Positions 22,498 through 31,817 of a stretch of 64,000 nucleotides of DNA are shown here, piece after piece. Both the position numbers and the translations under genes were made by a program. Source of the DNA: MWBF01 sp040772005. GTDB lineage: Bacteria > Chloroflexota > Anaerolineae > CG2-30-64-16. A model generated the notes under the pieces. The model was given only the letters and a program-made list of their open reading frames with translations, had not been told where the DNA came from and did not search any database. The stretch covers positions 1 through 64,000 of the forward strand of contig JAXGYZ010000012.1 of the NCBI GenBank assembly GCA_040772005.1. Direction: 5' to 3'. Positions within the stretch are counted from its first letter, which is position 1; each line of letters begins with the position of its first letter.

Positions 22498-24681
22498 ATG
22501 ACTGTTCGGCACTCACTTTATGCGGTAGCCTTTGCCGGGCTGCTGCTTTTCCTGGCCGGGCTGTTGCTGGCCGTGCGCAGCATTGCCGGGGGCTGGACCG
22601 GCGGAATTGCCCTGGCCGATGTGCCAGCGGCATTGATGGGGAGCATTCCCTGGCTGGGGTTGGCGCTTGTCGGGGTGATTGCCTTCGGCATCGCCTGGGG
22701 CATGGCGAATCGCGACGCGCGGCCGCTGACGCTGGCAGGCGCGGCCGAACGCGGGCAGCCTGCGCGCAAGGCGACCCTGTACATGGGCCAACTGCTGCTG
22801 CTGGCCGCGGGAGTGGCGTTCGCGGTGCTGATGTTGCGCGGCGCGGCCCTGCAGCTCTTCGCAGGGCTGGGGTTAGGCCCCGACGAGGCGCAGCCCGGCT
22901 GGCCCGTTGCGCAGGCCGTGGCCGCGCTCCTGAGTCTGCTGGTCTGGGGCTATCTGCGCTACGAGACGCTGCGCGACGATGACGTGGGCCGCGAGCAGGG
23001 GCCGGCCGTGGGCTGGCGGCGGGCCTACACCTATCTCGCCGCGCTCGGCGGGCTGGCGCTCAGCGTGGGCGGCATGGGCGAATTCATCCGTTCGGTCATC
23101 GCCCTGGGCATCCAGCCGCTCGCACCGGACGCGCCGTGGCGCGTGCCGATGGCCGGTGCGGTCGCTGCGCTGGTGGTGGGCGTGCCGCTGGCCGCCATGG
23201 CCTGGCGGTGGTCGACCCGCAGCGCGGCGACCCATCCGGCGCCGGAGATGAATGCGCTCAGCCGCGTGCTGCTGCGCTACGCTGCGCTGCTGGCCGGAGC
23301 GCTCGTCACGCTTCTGGCGCTCGGCTACCTCATCCATGACGTGATTCTGCTCATCCTCGGCCAGCGCGCAGGCCAGTGGTGGGGCTATGCCCTTGCGTAT
23401 TTCCCGCCCATGCTGGTCCTCTGGCTCACCTTCAGCAGCGGCATCCAGGGGGATCGGGCACGCGGCGGCGAAAGCCCGCGCACGGCCCGCATCCGGCGGG
23501 TCGTGCGCTACACGATTACGGCGCTGGCGCTGGCCGCGTTCTGGCTCGGCTTGACCGAGGTGGCGCGGCTCGTTTTGCAGATGGCGTTGGCACGGCAGGC
23601 CGGTAATGTCGAACTCGATGCGGTCTGGCGGGGGCGCTTCGCGCTCGCGACTGCGCTGGTGCTGGTCGGTGCGCCCGGCTGGTGGGGGCACTGGTGGCCG
23701 CTGCACGTGCGTGCGCGGCTCAACACGCCCGGCGGCCACAATGAGCGTGCAGCGGGCATTCGTCGCGTCTACCTGTTCGCCGTGGTGCTGATCGGCGCAG
23801 CCGTGCTCGTGTTCTCGCTCGGGTTCGGCGTCTTCCTGGGCCTGAATCTCGATGACGTGACCACCGTTGGTGGCGTGCTGGGCGCGCTGGCCGGCGCGAT
23901 TGCGGGCGCGGTGATCGCCCTGGTGTGGGCGGCCTCACATGCGCTGGTCTTGCGGGGAGACGAGCGACTCCTGACGCGCGACGCGGCTGAGGCGGAGCGC
24001 CAGCGTGCGTACAGGCCGCCGGTCGTCGCTGCGAATGTCATGCCTGCTGCACCGGCTGGCGCGCAATCGCCGGTCCCACCGCCCGCAGTGGAGCCCATTG
24101 CGCCGCTCGTTACAGCGGGTGCGCCTCTCCGTTACCGGCGGGAGGACCTGCCCGCCCTGCTGCCGGCCGCTGCTTCCCTGACGGTTGAAGGGGAAGGTGT
24201 CGCGCAGCCTGCCGCGGCGCCGATGTCTGCCGCGACGGGAGAGCCGCAGCATGCTGTCGCAGTTGTGGATGGCGCGAACGGTGTGGCAGGTGCGGCCCTG
24301 GTCGCCGGGCTGCGCCGCGCGCTGCCCGACCTGGTCATCTGGCCGGTCGGCCTGAATGCCGCGGCGCAGGTGGAGATGTTGGCCGCGTTGGGCGACGGCA
24401 CGCCGCCCGCCGTGCCTGCGACCGCATTGGCGTCCGTTTCGCTGATCCTCGGCCCCGCGGATATTGTGACGCCCGGCGGCATGGACGGCGAAGTGACGGA
24501 TGAGATCTTTGCGGCCATCAGCGCCAGCCCGGCCACGGTTTTCCTGCTGCCCCCGCGCGATGCGCGACTCCAGTGGATTGCCGCGCCCGAATGGTCGTTG
24601 GCACAGTGGGTCGACCATGCCGTCGTGGAGGTGCAGCAGGCGTTCGGCATGCTGCCGCCTGAGCCGGCGCCCGAGATTTAG
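22498..24681 (+). CDS. Large membrane protein, probably DUF5671-type
   Basis: The protein has 727 residues. About 12 transmembrane helices lie in the first 490 residues, in repeated blocks of three: a short linker with R-R-x-Y (for example GWRRAYTYLAALGGLALSVGGM and GIRRVYLFAVVLIGAAVLVFSLG) precedes each block. This block pattern is typical of DUF5671 proteins. The C-terminal 230 residues are soluble, Ala/Pro-rich and without a known motif. Function is unknown. The gene stands alone behind its own promoter. The DUF5671 name is from memory of the pattern only. Confidence 0.72.
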   Translation: MTVRHSLYAVAFAGLLLFLAGLLLAVRSIAGGWTGGIALADVPAALMGSIPWLGLALVGVIAFGIAWGMANRDARPLTLAGAAERGQPARKATLYMGQLLLLAAGVAFAVLMLRGAALQLFAGLGLGPDEAQPGWPVAQAVAALLSLLVWGYLRYETLRDDDVGREQGPAVGWRRAYTYLAALGGLALSVGGMGEFIRSVIALGIQPLAPDAPWRVPMAGAVAALVVGVPLAAMAWRWSTRSAATHPAPEMNALSRVLLRYAALLAGALVTLLALGYLIHDVILLILGQRAGQWWGYALAYFPPMLVLWLTFSSGIQGDRARGGESPRTARIRRVVRYTITALALAAFWLGLTEVARLVLQMALARQAGNVELDAVWRGRFALATALVLVGAPGWWGHWWPLHVRARLNTPGGHNERAAGIRRVYLFAVVLIGAAVLVFSLGFGVFLGLNLDDVTTVGGVLGALAGAIAGAVIALVWAASHALVLRGDERLLTRDAAEAERQRAYRPPVVAANVMPAAPAGAQSPVPPPAVEPIAPLVTAGAPLRYRREDLPALLPAAASLTVEGEGVAQPAAAPMSAATGEPQHAVAVVDGANGVAGAALVAGLRRALPDLVIWPVGLNAAAQVEMLAALGDGTPPAVPATALASVSLILGPADIVTPGGMDGEVTDEIFAAISASPATVFLLPPRDARLQWIAAPEWSLAQWVDHAVVEVQQAFGMLPPEPAPEI

Positions 24682-24741
24682 CCACAACCACGGAACACAC
24701 GGATTACGCGGAAGGATCATCTTTGCCATCTGGAGGCGCGC

Positions 24742-25794
24742 GTGCACACGCTAATTGTGCTCAAGGGCCGGTCGTTCAAGCACAACCTGCCGCTGACCGA
24801 TATCAGCGACCTGCTGGCCGCACCCAACACCATCGTGTGGCTGGACATCCAGAACCCCACGGATGCAGATGTGGCGCTGCTGGCGGAGGAGTTCGGCTTC
24901 CATCCCCTTGCCATCGAAGATGCCACCCGCTCGCACGAGCGCCCGAAGGTGGATGCCTACCCGTTGCCGGAGTACCTGGAAGAGAGTGTGCCGGATGTCG
25001 AGGCCGACCTGGGACCGGATGACCCGTCTGCTGAGTTTGCGACTGCGTGGGGTTACTACTTCGTCGTCTTCTATGAGGCTGCGTTCGATCCGGCGGAAGA
25101 TCGTATTATCACCGAGGCCATCAACCTTTTTATCGGGGCCAACTATCTGGTCACGGTCCATCAGGGCGATATTCGTCATGTCAGGGAAACGCTGGCGCGC
25201 TGGCAGGCTCCCAGCAGTCCCCTGGGCAACAACGTGGCTGCGCTCGTGCATGCATTGCTCGATTCAATCGTGGATGACTATTTCCCGCTGATGGATCGGG
25301 TGGCGGACCGGGTGGAGGATCTGGAGGATGCCATCTTCGTGCATTACGAGGAAGAGTCCATCCAGACGATATTCGGGCTGAAGCGGGACCTGTTGAGCCT
25401 GCGCCGCGTGGTCGCGCCGGAACGCGATGTGCTGAATGTGCTCCTGCGCCGCGAACTGCCCATCTTCCGCTCGGCCGATCTCGCCTATCTGCAGGATATC
25501 TACGACCACCTGGTGCGCGTCACCGACAACATTGACACCTACCGCGACCTGCTCTCCAGCGCCCTCGACAGCTATCTGTCGCTGCAATCCAATAATTTGA
25601 ACCAGGTCGTCAAAATATTAACAATTGCATCAATAATATTGATGGCGGCCAGCCTGATCGCCGGCATCTACGGTATGAACTTCGTGCATATGCCCGAACT
25701 GCAATGGCGGCTTGGCCACGGCTTCGCCATCCTGCTGATGATCGTCGTCACTGCCGGGTTGATCATTTACTTCAGGCGCAAGCGCTGGCTGTAG
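24742..25794 (+). CDS. corA: CorA-family magnesium/cobalt transporter
   Basis: The protein has 350 residues and starts at GTG 24742 with GGAGG six bases upstream. The large N-terminal cytoplasmic domain is followed by two C-terminal helices joined by the diagnostic IYGMNFVHMPE loop. The pentamer takes up Mg2+, and some CorA members move Co2+ or Ni2+. The N-terminus contains WLDIQNPTDADV, also typical. It has no operon partner, and the gap before it (60 bases) holds only remnants of an intergenic repeat (GGAACACACGGATTACGCGG). Confidence 0.93.
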   Translation: MHTLIVLKGRSFKHNLPLTDISDLLAAPNTIVWLDIQNPTDADVALLAEEFGFHPLAIEDATRSHERPKVDAYPLPEYLEESVPDVEADLGPDDPSAEFATAWGYYFVVFYEAAFDPAEDRIITEAINLFIGANYLVTVHQGDIRHVRETLARWQAPSSPLGNNVAALVHALLDSIVDDYFPLMDRVADRVEDLEDAIFVHYEEESIQTIFGLKRDLLSLRRVVAPERDVLNVLLRRELPIFRSADLAYLQDIYDHLVRVTDNIDTYRDLLSSALDSYLSLQSNNLNQVVKILTIASIILMAASLIAGIYGMNFVHMPELQWRLGHGFAILLMIVVTAGLIIYFRRKRWL

Positions 25795-25799
25795 AACCA

Positions 25800-25915
25800 T
25801 TAAGAATCTATCCGAAAAACCGCTGGGGCCGGTCTCCGACCGTGCCCCCTGGCTCGGTGTGCTGTGGCGAAGCCACAGCCGAGACCGGCCAGAGCAATTC
25901 TCGGATAGACTCTAA
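25800..25915. repeat. MITE-like element of about 116 bp
   Basis: Imperfect inverted ends of about 36 bases (AGAATCTATCCGA... and ...TCGGATAGACTCT, inner GGCCGGTCTC/GAGACCGGCC) enclose a hairpin GCTGTGGC-GAA-GCCACAGC. It lies in the convergent gap between corA and the nuclease gene. It encodes nothing. Confidence 0.75.
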
Positions 25916-25958
25916 GCGCAACCCGCAGCGAATTGGACCGCCGCGCACCAGTTCGGCG

Positions 25959-28376
25959 TCAGTCTGGCGACCAGAAGCTCCCCACCGCGCCGCTCACAGC
26001 CCCCACCAGCGCGTCGCTCACCCCGGTCCGCCGGAAGGCAAACCGCACGAACAGCGGGTCGTGGTCGGAGCTGCGCAGACTTGTTGTATCAGGCGTCGGC
26101 TTCTCCGGAAAGTCCGCATTGATGTGTACCGGCCCGCCCGCAAGATAGTAGGCGTCGAGGCCGGTCGTGGCAACGAAGTGATCCAGCACCTCGGCACGGC
26201 CGTCATAGATGTAGGTGTAGCGATTCGCCGGCGGGACATAACGTGCAAAGAGGTTGACTTCATCCCCAAACTGCGCCAGCGTGTCAGATGCCAGCAGGTC
26301 GTTGAAATCGCCCAGCGCAACCGCGTTCGGTCCCGCATCCGCCGCGCGGAGCAGCCCGGCCACGAATGCCGCCTGCATGACGCGGCGCGGTGCATTATCC
26401 GCCTCGTCCCCGCGCTTGGACTTGAAGTGATTGACGATGACGCGCACTTCGAGCGCCCGGTCGCCGCGTGCGTTGCGCACGACCAGGTCGGCCACGTAGG
26501 GCGGCCGGTCGAACAGCGGGTAGGTGTCCGCGTCGCAGGGATTCGCGGTTGCGCGCGGCCCGCGGGCGGCTGTGTAATCCACACCGTAGTCGGTCGGCGT
26601 GCAGGTTTGCGCTGATGCGCTCCGCCGCAGCTCGACGCGCCCGGCATCGTAGAGCAGGCCCACGGTGATGTCGCGGAAGTCCGCACTCTCGTAGTAGTCA
26701 TAACGATAGAGCGGCCCGATGGCCGCCGCCAGCGCAGCCCACACTGCGTCCTTCCCCTCGACCTCCTGCAGCCCTACAACCGTGCAGCCTTGCAGGTTCT
26801 GCCGGATGGCTGCCGCCCGCTTTGCCAGTCGCACCCGAAACTCGGCCAGACTGGCCGGCGACCAGTCGCCCACGTCGCCGTCGCCGTCGTCTACTGCGTC
26901 GAACAGGTCCAGCACATTGAACGAGCAGATGGCGAATTCGTCAGGCCCGATGGCGCGCTCCGCAGCCGCGGGATCGGGCAGGTCCGTCACCTTGAGCCGC
27001 GTAGGGTCATCGACCAGCAGGACGTACCGGCCAAACTGGAAGGCCAGGATGCCCGTCAGATCCGTCGCGGTAATCTGATCCAATGTGCCGGCCAGGGGCA
27101 GGTCCACGCCCAGCCCACCCGACAGGGCAATGCTGCCCCGGCCTTCCGGCAGCAGGGGCGCCTGCTCAAGCGCGGCGGACTCCGTGAATACGCGCCGGCC
27201 ATAGTACGGGCTGCTGCGGTCCAGCAGGACAATCTCGGGGTCGCCCGTCGGATAGCGGGAGGCATAGCGGTGTGTCGGCCCGATGACCGAACCGTCGAAA
27301 CTCAGGCTGACCCGCATCCCCTCGAACCGTTCGTAGTTTACGGTCGGATCGAGCGTCAGGTCGCCCGGCGGGGGAATCGGGCCGGGCGCGGGCAGCGGGC
27401 AGCGGCCCGTCGTCCGGTATGAGGCGGTCGTGTCGTCAGACAGGCCGACGATCTCCGTCTGGCCGTAGAACTCCTGCACGCGGAAGTCGAGCAACTCGAC
27501 CAGCATGCCCGGCGCCAGGCCGCGCGGGTTCTGCCAGGATGTGTAGCGGAAGACGAAGATGCCGTCCGAGGTTGCCGGGTCTGCATCCGCCGCGGGATCC
27601 TGCAGGAAGAAGCCGTCCGCCGTCACGCCGGTCACGCAGCCGGTGAGCCGCCCGAAGTTCGTCTCTGCATCATAGGGCGTGGCCGTGGTTGCGCCCTGTA
27701 GCTGGGCAATCGTCACCGCAGGACTGGCCGCGACGCTGCACGCGCCGGGGCGAATGTCCGCCTGGCTGCGCGGCCAGACCTGCGCGCCGTCGTAGTCCGC
27801 GCTCAACCCGCTGACGGTGGCCGGGCAGCCGTTCTGTAGGCCCGCGATGGACAGCCCCAGCCGCTCGGTGAGGTAGATGAGCGTGCCGCCGACGCGGAAG
27901 CGCCGTTCGCTCAGGCGCGAAACCGGCCCGCTGAGCTGCACGAGCCGGCCTTCCGTGGCCTCGCCCACCTGGCCCGGCTGCACGACCTGGGGGGCAGGGG
28001 GAGCGCCCGCGCCGAGCCGGATGACCTGGGCGGGGTTGCCCGGCACAATCTCACGCAGCCCGTGGTGCTCTGCGAGCCGTCCGCTGACGCAGAGCGTATC
28101 GCCTGCGGCCAGCGCCTGGCCCACCCCGCGGCCGGCATAGACATAAATCCCGCCGCCGGCATCCTGCAGGGCGAACGACTGACCGTCAGTAAATACCCCG
28201 GTGGGCACGCTCACCGTGCCCACGACGGTCACATCCGTGTCGAGCGGCCGGGCACGCGCCTCGGCGATCGGGATGGCTCCGGCGCAGGCGGCCTGCGCGG
28301 CCGCGGGCGGCTGTGCTGGCAGCATGAGCCACAAGACGATGAAGACGAAGGCGACGGTGCGCGGGCAGTGGAGCAT
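25959..28376 (-). CDS. Secreted endonuclease/exonuclease/phosphatase-family nuclease with OB-fold domains
   Basis: The protein has 805 residues. ATG at 28376 is chosen because it is followed by a signal peptide (hydrophobic VAFVFIVLWLMLP, Ala-rich cleavage area), with GAGG upstream. Residues about 25-120 and more to about 430 contain OB-fold-like domains (ARPLDTDVTVVGTVSVPTG), as in ExeM/NucH extracellular nucleases. The EEP catalytic half begins at SFNVLDLFD and keeps LQEVEG, IVNHFKSKRG, GDFNDLL and SDHDPLFV. It likely degrades extracellular DNA or RNA for phosphate or in biofilm. It is divergent from the GH-like cluster. Confidence 0.9.
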   Translation of the reverse strand: MLHCPRTVAFVFIVLWLMLPAQPPAAAQAACAGAIPIAEARARPLDTDVTVVGTVSVPTGVFTDGQSFALQDAGGGIYVYAGRGVGQALAAGDTLCVSGRLAEHHGLREIVPGNPAQVIRLGAGAPPAPQVVQPGQVGEATEGRLVQLSGPVSRLSERRFRVGGTLIYLTERLGLSIAGLQNGCPATVSGLSADYDGAQVWPRSQADIRPGACSVAASPAVTIAQLQGATTATPYDAETNFGRLTGCVTGVTADGFFLQDPAADADPATSDGIFVFRYTSWQNPRGLAPGMLVELLDFRVQEFYGQTEIVGLSDDTTASYRTTGRCPLPAPGPIPPPGDLTLDPTVNYERFEGMRVSLSFDGSVIGPTHRYASRYPTGDPEIVLLDRSSPYYGRRVFTESAALEQAPLLPEGRGSIALSGGLGVDLPLAGTLDQITATDLTGILAFQFGRYVLLVDDPTRLKVTDLPDPAAAERAIGPDEFAICSFNVLDLFDAVDDGDGDVGDWSPASLAEFRVRLAKRAAAIRQNLQGCTVVGLQEVEGKDAVWAALAAAIGPLYRYDYYESADFRDITVGLLYDAGRVELRRSASAQTCTPTDYGVDYTAARGPRATANPCDADTYPLFDRPPYVADLVVRNARGDRALEVRVIVNHFKSKRGDEADNAPRRVMQAAFVAGLLRAADAGPNAVALGDFNDLLASDTLAQFGDEVNLFARYVPPANRYTYIYDGRAEVLDHFVATTGLDAYYLAGGPVHINADFPEKPTPDTTSLRSSDHDPLFVRFAFRRTGVSDALVGAVSGAVGSFWSPD

Positions 28377-28476
28377 GGCTGGCCTCGTGGTGGGTTGCCC
28401 GCCCATGAAAACACATCGGCGGCAGAAGTGCAAACGGAGCCGGTCTGCCTTTACCTGTCTACCAGTTACCCTGTGA

Positions 28477-28482
28477 TATAAT
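28477..28482 (+). promoter_or_regulatory. Extended -10 element for the GH-like gene cluster
   Basis: TGA-TATAAT (28474-28482) is a good extended -10, 63 bases before the ATG at 28545. No strong -35 is seen; the extended -10 may make up for it. The gene has a GGAGG ribosome site. Confidence 0.5.
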
Positions 28483-28544
28483 GCCAACATTGTCCGGCTG
28501 CCATGCATGGCTGCGGCCGGTTCCTGTGATCTCTGGAGGTCCTG

Positions 28545-31500
28545 ATGCGACTAGCAGATTTCCCTCGTCCGAAAAACGATAACCGGCGCGGCGTTCACTG
28601 GTCCGCGTCGGTCTACCATCCCGGCGGCGGGGCGCTCGACTTCTGGATCTCCGAGCTGCAGGCCATGAAGATCAAATGGGTGAAGGTGCTGGATGATGGC
28701 GGCGGGTCGTCGTTCGAGCTGTGCCAGCGCCTGCTCGCTGCGGACATCATGCCGGTCGTCCGTCTCTACCGCATCGAGCCCAACCCTGGCTACATCGGGG
28801 GCCGCGAGGAGGATACCATCCGCCGGATGGTCGCAGCGGGTGTGCGCTATTTCGAGACCAACAACGAGCCGGACCTGCCCATCGAATGGAAGGGCGGCAA
28901 GATGCCGTCCAACTGGCTCGATGTGGTGATCGACAACTTCATCATCGACGCCGATAAGGTGATTGCGTTGGGCGGCCTGCCTGCGCTGCCCGCGATGGGC
29001 GTGGGCAGCCGGGTCAACCCGGTCGCGGAAGTTGTCAAGCGGGGCCGCGCTGACCTGTTCGACAACGGCGCATGGGTCGCCATCCACAACTACACGATCA
29101 ACCACCCGCTGGATTACCCCTATGACCCGGTGAACCAGGAGGGCCAGCCCGTCAGCCAGGAGGAATATGACCGGCTGGGCCAGTGGGCCTGGGAGGGCCG
29201 GCCGCGCGAGCAGATTAACGAGTGGCGGCAGTCGGACAAGAACCCCGGCGACACGCTGGAGGATGACGCGACCTGCTTCCTCGCCTTCCATCTGATGGAT
29301 CAAATGATCCAGCAGGCCCTGGGTCATGCCGTGCCCATCATCAGCACCGAGGGCGGACCGGTCGTCGGCTGGAAGGAAGACCGCCGCTATCCGCGCGTCG
29401 ATCCGAACACGCACGCCCGATGGGTGGCCGAGATTGCGGAGTTCATGCAGGGCACGCGCGAGATTTATGGGATGCGCTGCTCGGACAGCTACTTCTCGAT
29501 GTGCCACTGGCTCATCGCCAACTATCGGATGGGCTTCCTTGCACCCACGTGGGAAAGCAACTCCTGGTACACGGATTGGTGGAACGGTGATTTCGACCTG
29601 GCGGGCGAGCTGCCCGTCGTCGCGCGGCTGAAGGCTCTGCCCGATGTGCTGCCCGACCCGGTCAACCGGGCCGTGGTCGCAGGCCGTGTACTCCGCGCAG
29701 ACACCGACGCAGGCCTGCCGGACCTTACCGTCAGGCTGTTCCAGGCAGACCGCGAGATCAAGAGCGCGGTCACCGGGCCGGACGGCGCATTCCGCATCGA
29801 CGGCCTGGCCGTGGGCGTCTACGACATCTCGATTGCGCCCTGGGGCATCGTGCGCCGCGGGGTCAGCGCAGTCGAGGAGATCCCGGGCGGCACGCTGCCG
29901 TCCGTCACCCTCCGTCTCAGCGGCGGGCAGAACAGCATCCTCACGGGCAGCGTGCAGAGCGCCGCGGGCACCCCGCAGGCGAATGTTCGCGTCAGGCTGG
30001 CCCGCAACGGCGTGCAGGTCGGGGAAATGGTCACCACTGGAGACGGTGCGTTTCGGTTCGAAGCCTTGCCGCTGGGCTCTTATCAGCTCGATATTCCGGG
30101 CATCACGGTCGCGGGCATCGCGCTGGACGGCTGGCAGACGAAGAATCTGCGCCTGACGGCTGGTGTCGCCGGGCAGTACCGCTACGGCGTTGTGCAGAAG
30201 CGGCTGCTGCCCGAGGACGAGACCGCGGGCCGGCGCATCTTCTACGGCACCGTCACGGATGCCAGCGGCGCGCCGCTTAACGGGGTCAAGCTGCGCATGG
30301 CCTGGAGCGGCGCAGCGCCGGGCACGGACTTCCCGACCACGACGACCGGCCGCGACCCGTTCAAGCCCGCAGGCTCCTACGAATTCGTGCACAGCCCCGG
30401 CACGTTCAACGTGCAGGTGATCCAGGGTGACTGGCCGAGCGACCTTGCGGCAGACCTGGAAACGGCCAGAGTCCCGGGCCGCGAAGGTCAGGCCATTACT
30501 TACGAGGTCAACTTCCGGCTCCAGGCGGTCGGCGCGCCCGCGCAGGTGGACGGCATGGTGGCAGGCGGCGCGACGGACGCGCTGCTGACGCTCACTGCGG
30601 CGGATGACACCGTGCGCACGACGCGGCTGGCCGCTGACGGCGGCTTCGTCTTTCCCAACCTGCCCGCGGGGACCTATCGCCTGTCCCTGGCCGGCATCGG
30701 TGAGATTGCCGCGGGGATCGTGCTGGAGCCGGGCGCGCTGTTCAAGCTGCTCTTCCCCATGCGCAGCCGCCTGTCGGGTCATGTCGTCGATGCAGGCGCA
30801 CCCGCGCCGGATGGCCTGGTGGCAGTGCTCTACGCGCCCTGGGGCTGGACGCGGCAGGCGCCGCTCGATCCCAGCGGCAACTTCGCCATCGATAGCCTAC
30901 CCGCAGGCAGCTACCGGCTGGAGGTTGGCGGGATGGCGCTGCCCGACCTGGTGCTGAACGGCGAGAACGAGCTGAAGCTGGCCGCACTCGACCTGAGCCA
31001 GGGCCAGCGCAGCATCGTGCGCGGGCGGGTGGCCGACGGTGCAGGGCGGCCCCAGGCGGATGTGCTGATGACTCTCCGGCGCGATGGTATCCTCGTCGCG
31101 CAGGCCCGCACGGATGCCGCGGGCTTCTACCGGTTCGTCAAGCTGCCGGCTGGGAGCTATCTGCTGGAGGCGGTGGGCCTGGGGCAGGTGGCCGCCTTCC
31201 TGCTCGACGGCGAGCGCCAGGAGGTGGCGGACGTGCTTTGGCCGCTGCCCGGTCCGCGCGGCATTCTGCAGGGCCGGGTCCGGGATGCCGCAGGCGCGCC
31301 CGTTTCCGGCGTTTGGGTGCGCCTGCTGGCCGCGGGCCGCGAGGTCGCGCGCGTACAGACCGACCTGACCGGGGCCTTCCGCTTTGCGGAACTGCCCGGC
31401 GGAGTCTATGCGCTGGCGCTCAGCGAAGGGGAACCGCTGCTCACGGGCATCGTGCTGGACGAGGATGCGCTGGTCACACGCGATGTCGTGCTGCCGCCCG

Positions 31501-31817
31501 CGCCGGTCAGGCTGCTCGGCCATTACCTGCTGTTGGCCCCGCCGCCGGAGCCTGGCGCCGCGGGCCATGCCGAGGCGCGGATGCTGCTGGCCCTGGTGTC
31601 GCAACACGCCGCGCGGGCAGCCGGCAGCATCAGCGCCGGCTACAGCGCCACCGACGCGGCCAACGCGGGCCGCGTGACCATTGTGGGCGACAACGTGCCG
31701 CCGGATGTCGAAGTCACGCTGCGGGCTGCGGGCTGCCAGGTCAGCCGGTTGTCCGGCGACGGGTACACGGTTGCGGCGGGCCTGGCGCAGCTCTTTGTCG
31801 AGGGGGTGAACTCATGA
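28545..31817 (+). CDS. Glycoside-hydrolase-like TIM barrel with many CNA-B-like repeats and a C-terminal CWB2-like domain
   Basis: The protein has 1,090 residues. The first ~375 look like a clan GH-A barrel: TNNEP with candidate acid/base Glu108 and IISTEGGP with candidate nucleophile Glu269. From about 380 to 1000 there are six or more carboxypeptidase-regulatory/CNA-B-like beta domains, each with the pattern G.V...G.p...V.V.L...G...TD..G.F.F..LP.G.Y. The last 100 residues (LLGHYLLLAP to AGRVTIVGDNVPPDVEV) resemble a cell-wall-binding type 2 repeat. No signal peptide is visible, which is odd for such a surface architecture. It overlaps the next gene by ATGA. The sugar substrate is unknown, and catalysis is not proven. 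Confidence 0.78.
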   Translation: MRLADFPRPKNDNRRGVHWSASVYHPGGGALDFWISELQAMKIKWVKVLDDGGGSSFELCQRLLAADIMPVVRLYRIEPNPGYIGGREEDTIRRMVAAGVRYFETNNEPDLPIEWKGGKMPSNWLDVVIDNFIIDADKVIALGGLPALPAMGVGSRVNPVAEVVKRGRADLFDNGAWVAIHNYTINHPLDYPYDPVNQEGQPVSQEEYDRLGQWAWEGRPREQINEWRQSDKNPGDTLEDDATCFLAFHLMDQMIQQALGHAVPIISTEGGPVVGWKEDRRYPRVDPNTHARWVAEIAEFMQGTREIYGMRCSDSYFSMCHWLIANYRMGFLAPTWESNSWYTDWWNGDFDLAGELPVVARLKALPDVLPDPVNRAVVAGRVLRADTDAGLPDLTVRLFQADREIKSAVTGPDGAFRIDGLAVGVYDISIAPWGIVRRGVSAVEEIPGGTLPSVTLRLSGGQNSILTGSVQSAAGTPQANVRVRLARNGVQVGEMVTTGDGAFRFEALPLGSYQLDIPGITVAGIALDGWQTKNLRLTAGVAGQYRYGVVQKRLLPEDETAGRRIFYGTVTDASGAPLNGVKLRMAWSGAAPGTDFPTTTTGRDPFKPAGSYEFVHSPGTFNVQVIQGDWPSDLAADLETARVPGREGQAITYEVNFRLQAVGAPAQVDGMVAGGATDALLTLTAADDTVRTTRLAADGGFVFPNLPAGTYRLSLAGIGEIAAGIVLEPGALFKLLFPMRSRLSGHVVDAGAPAPDGLVAVLYAPWGWTRQAPLDPSGNFAIDSLPAGSYRLEVGGMALPDLVLNGENELKLAALDLSQGQRSIVRGRVADGAGRPQADVLMTLRRDGILVAQARTDAAGFYRFVKLPAGSYLLEAVGLGQVAAFLLDGERQEVADVLWPLPGPRGILQGRVRDAAGAPVSGVWVRLLAAGREVARVQTDLTGAFRFAELPGGVYALALSEGEPLLTGIVLDEDALVTRDVVLPPAPVRLLGHYLLLAPPPEPGAAGHAEARMLLALVSQHAARAAGSISAGYSATDAANAGRVTIVGDNVPPDVEVTLRAAGCQVSRLSGDGYTVAAGLAQLFVEGVNS

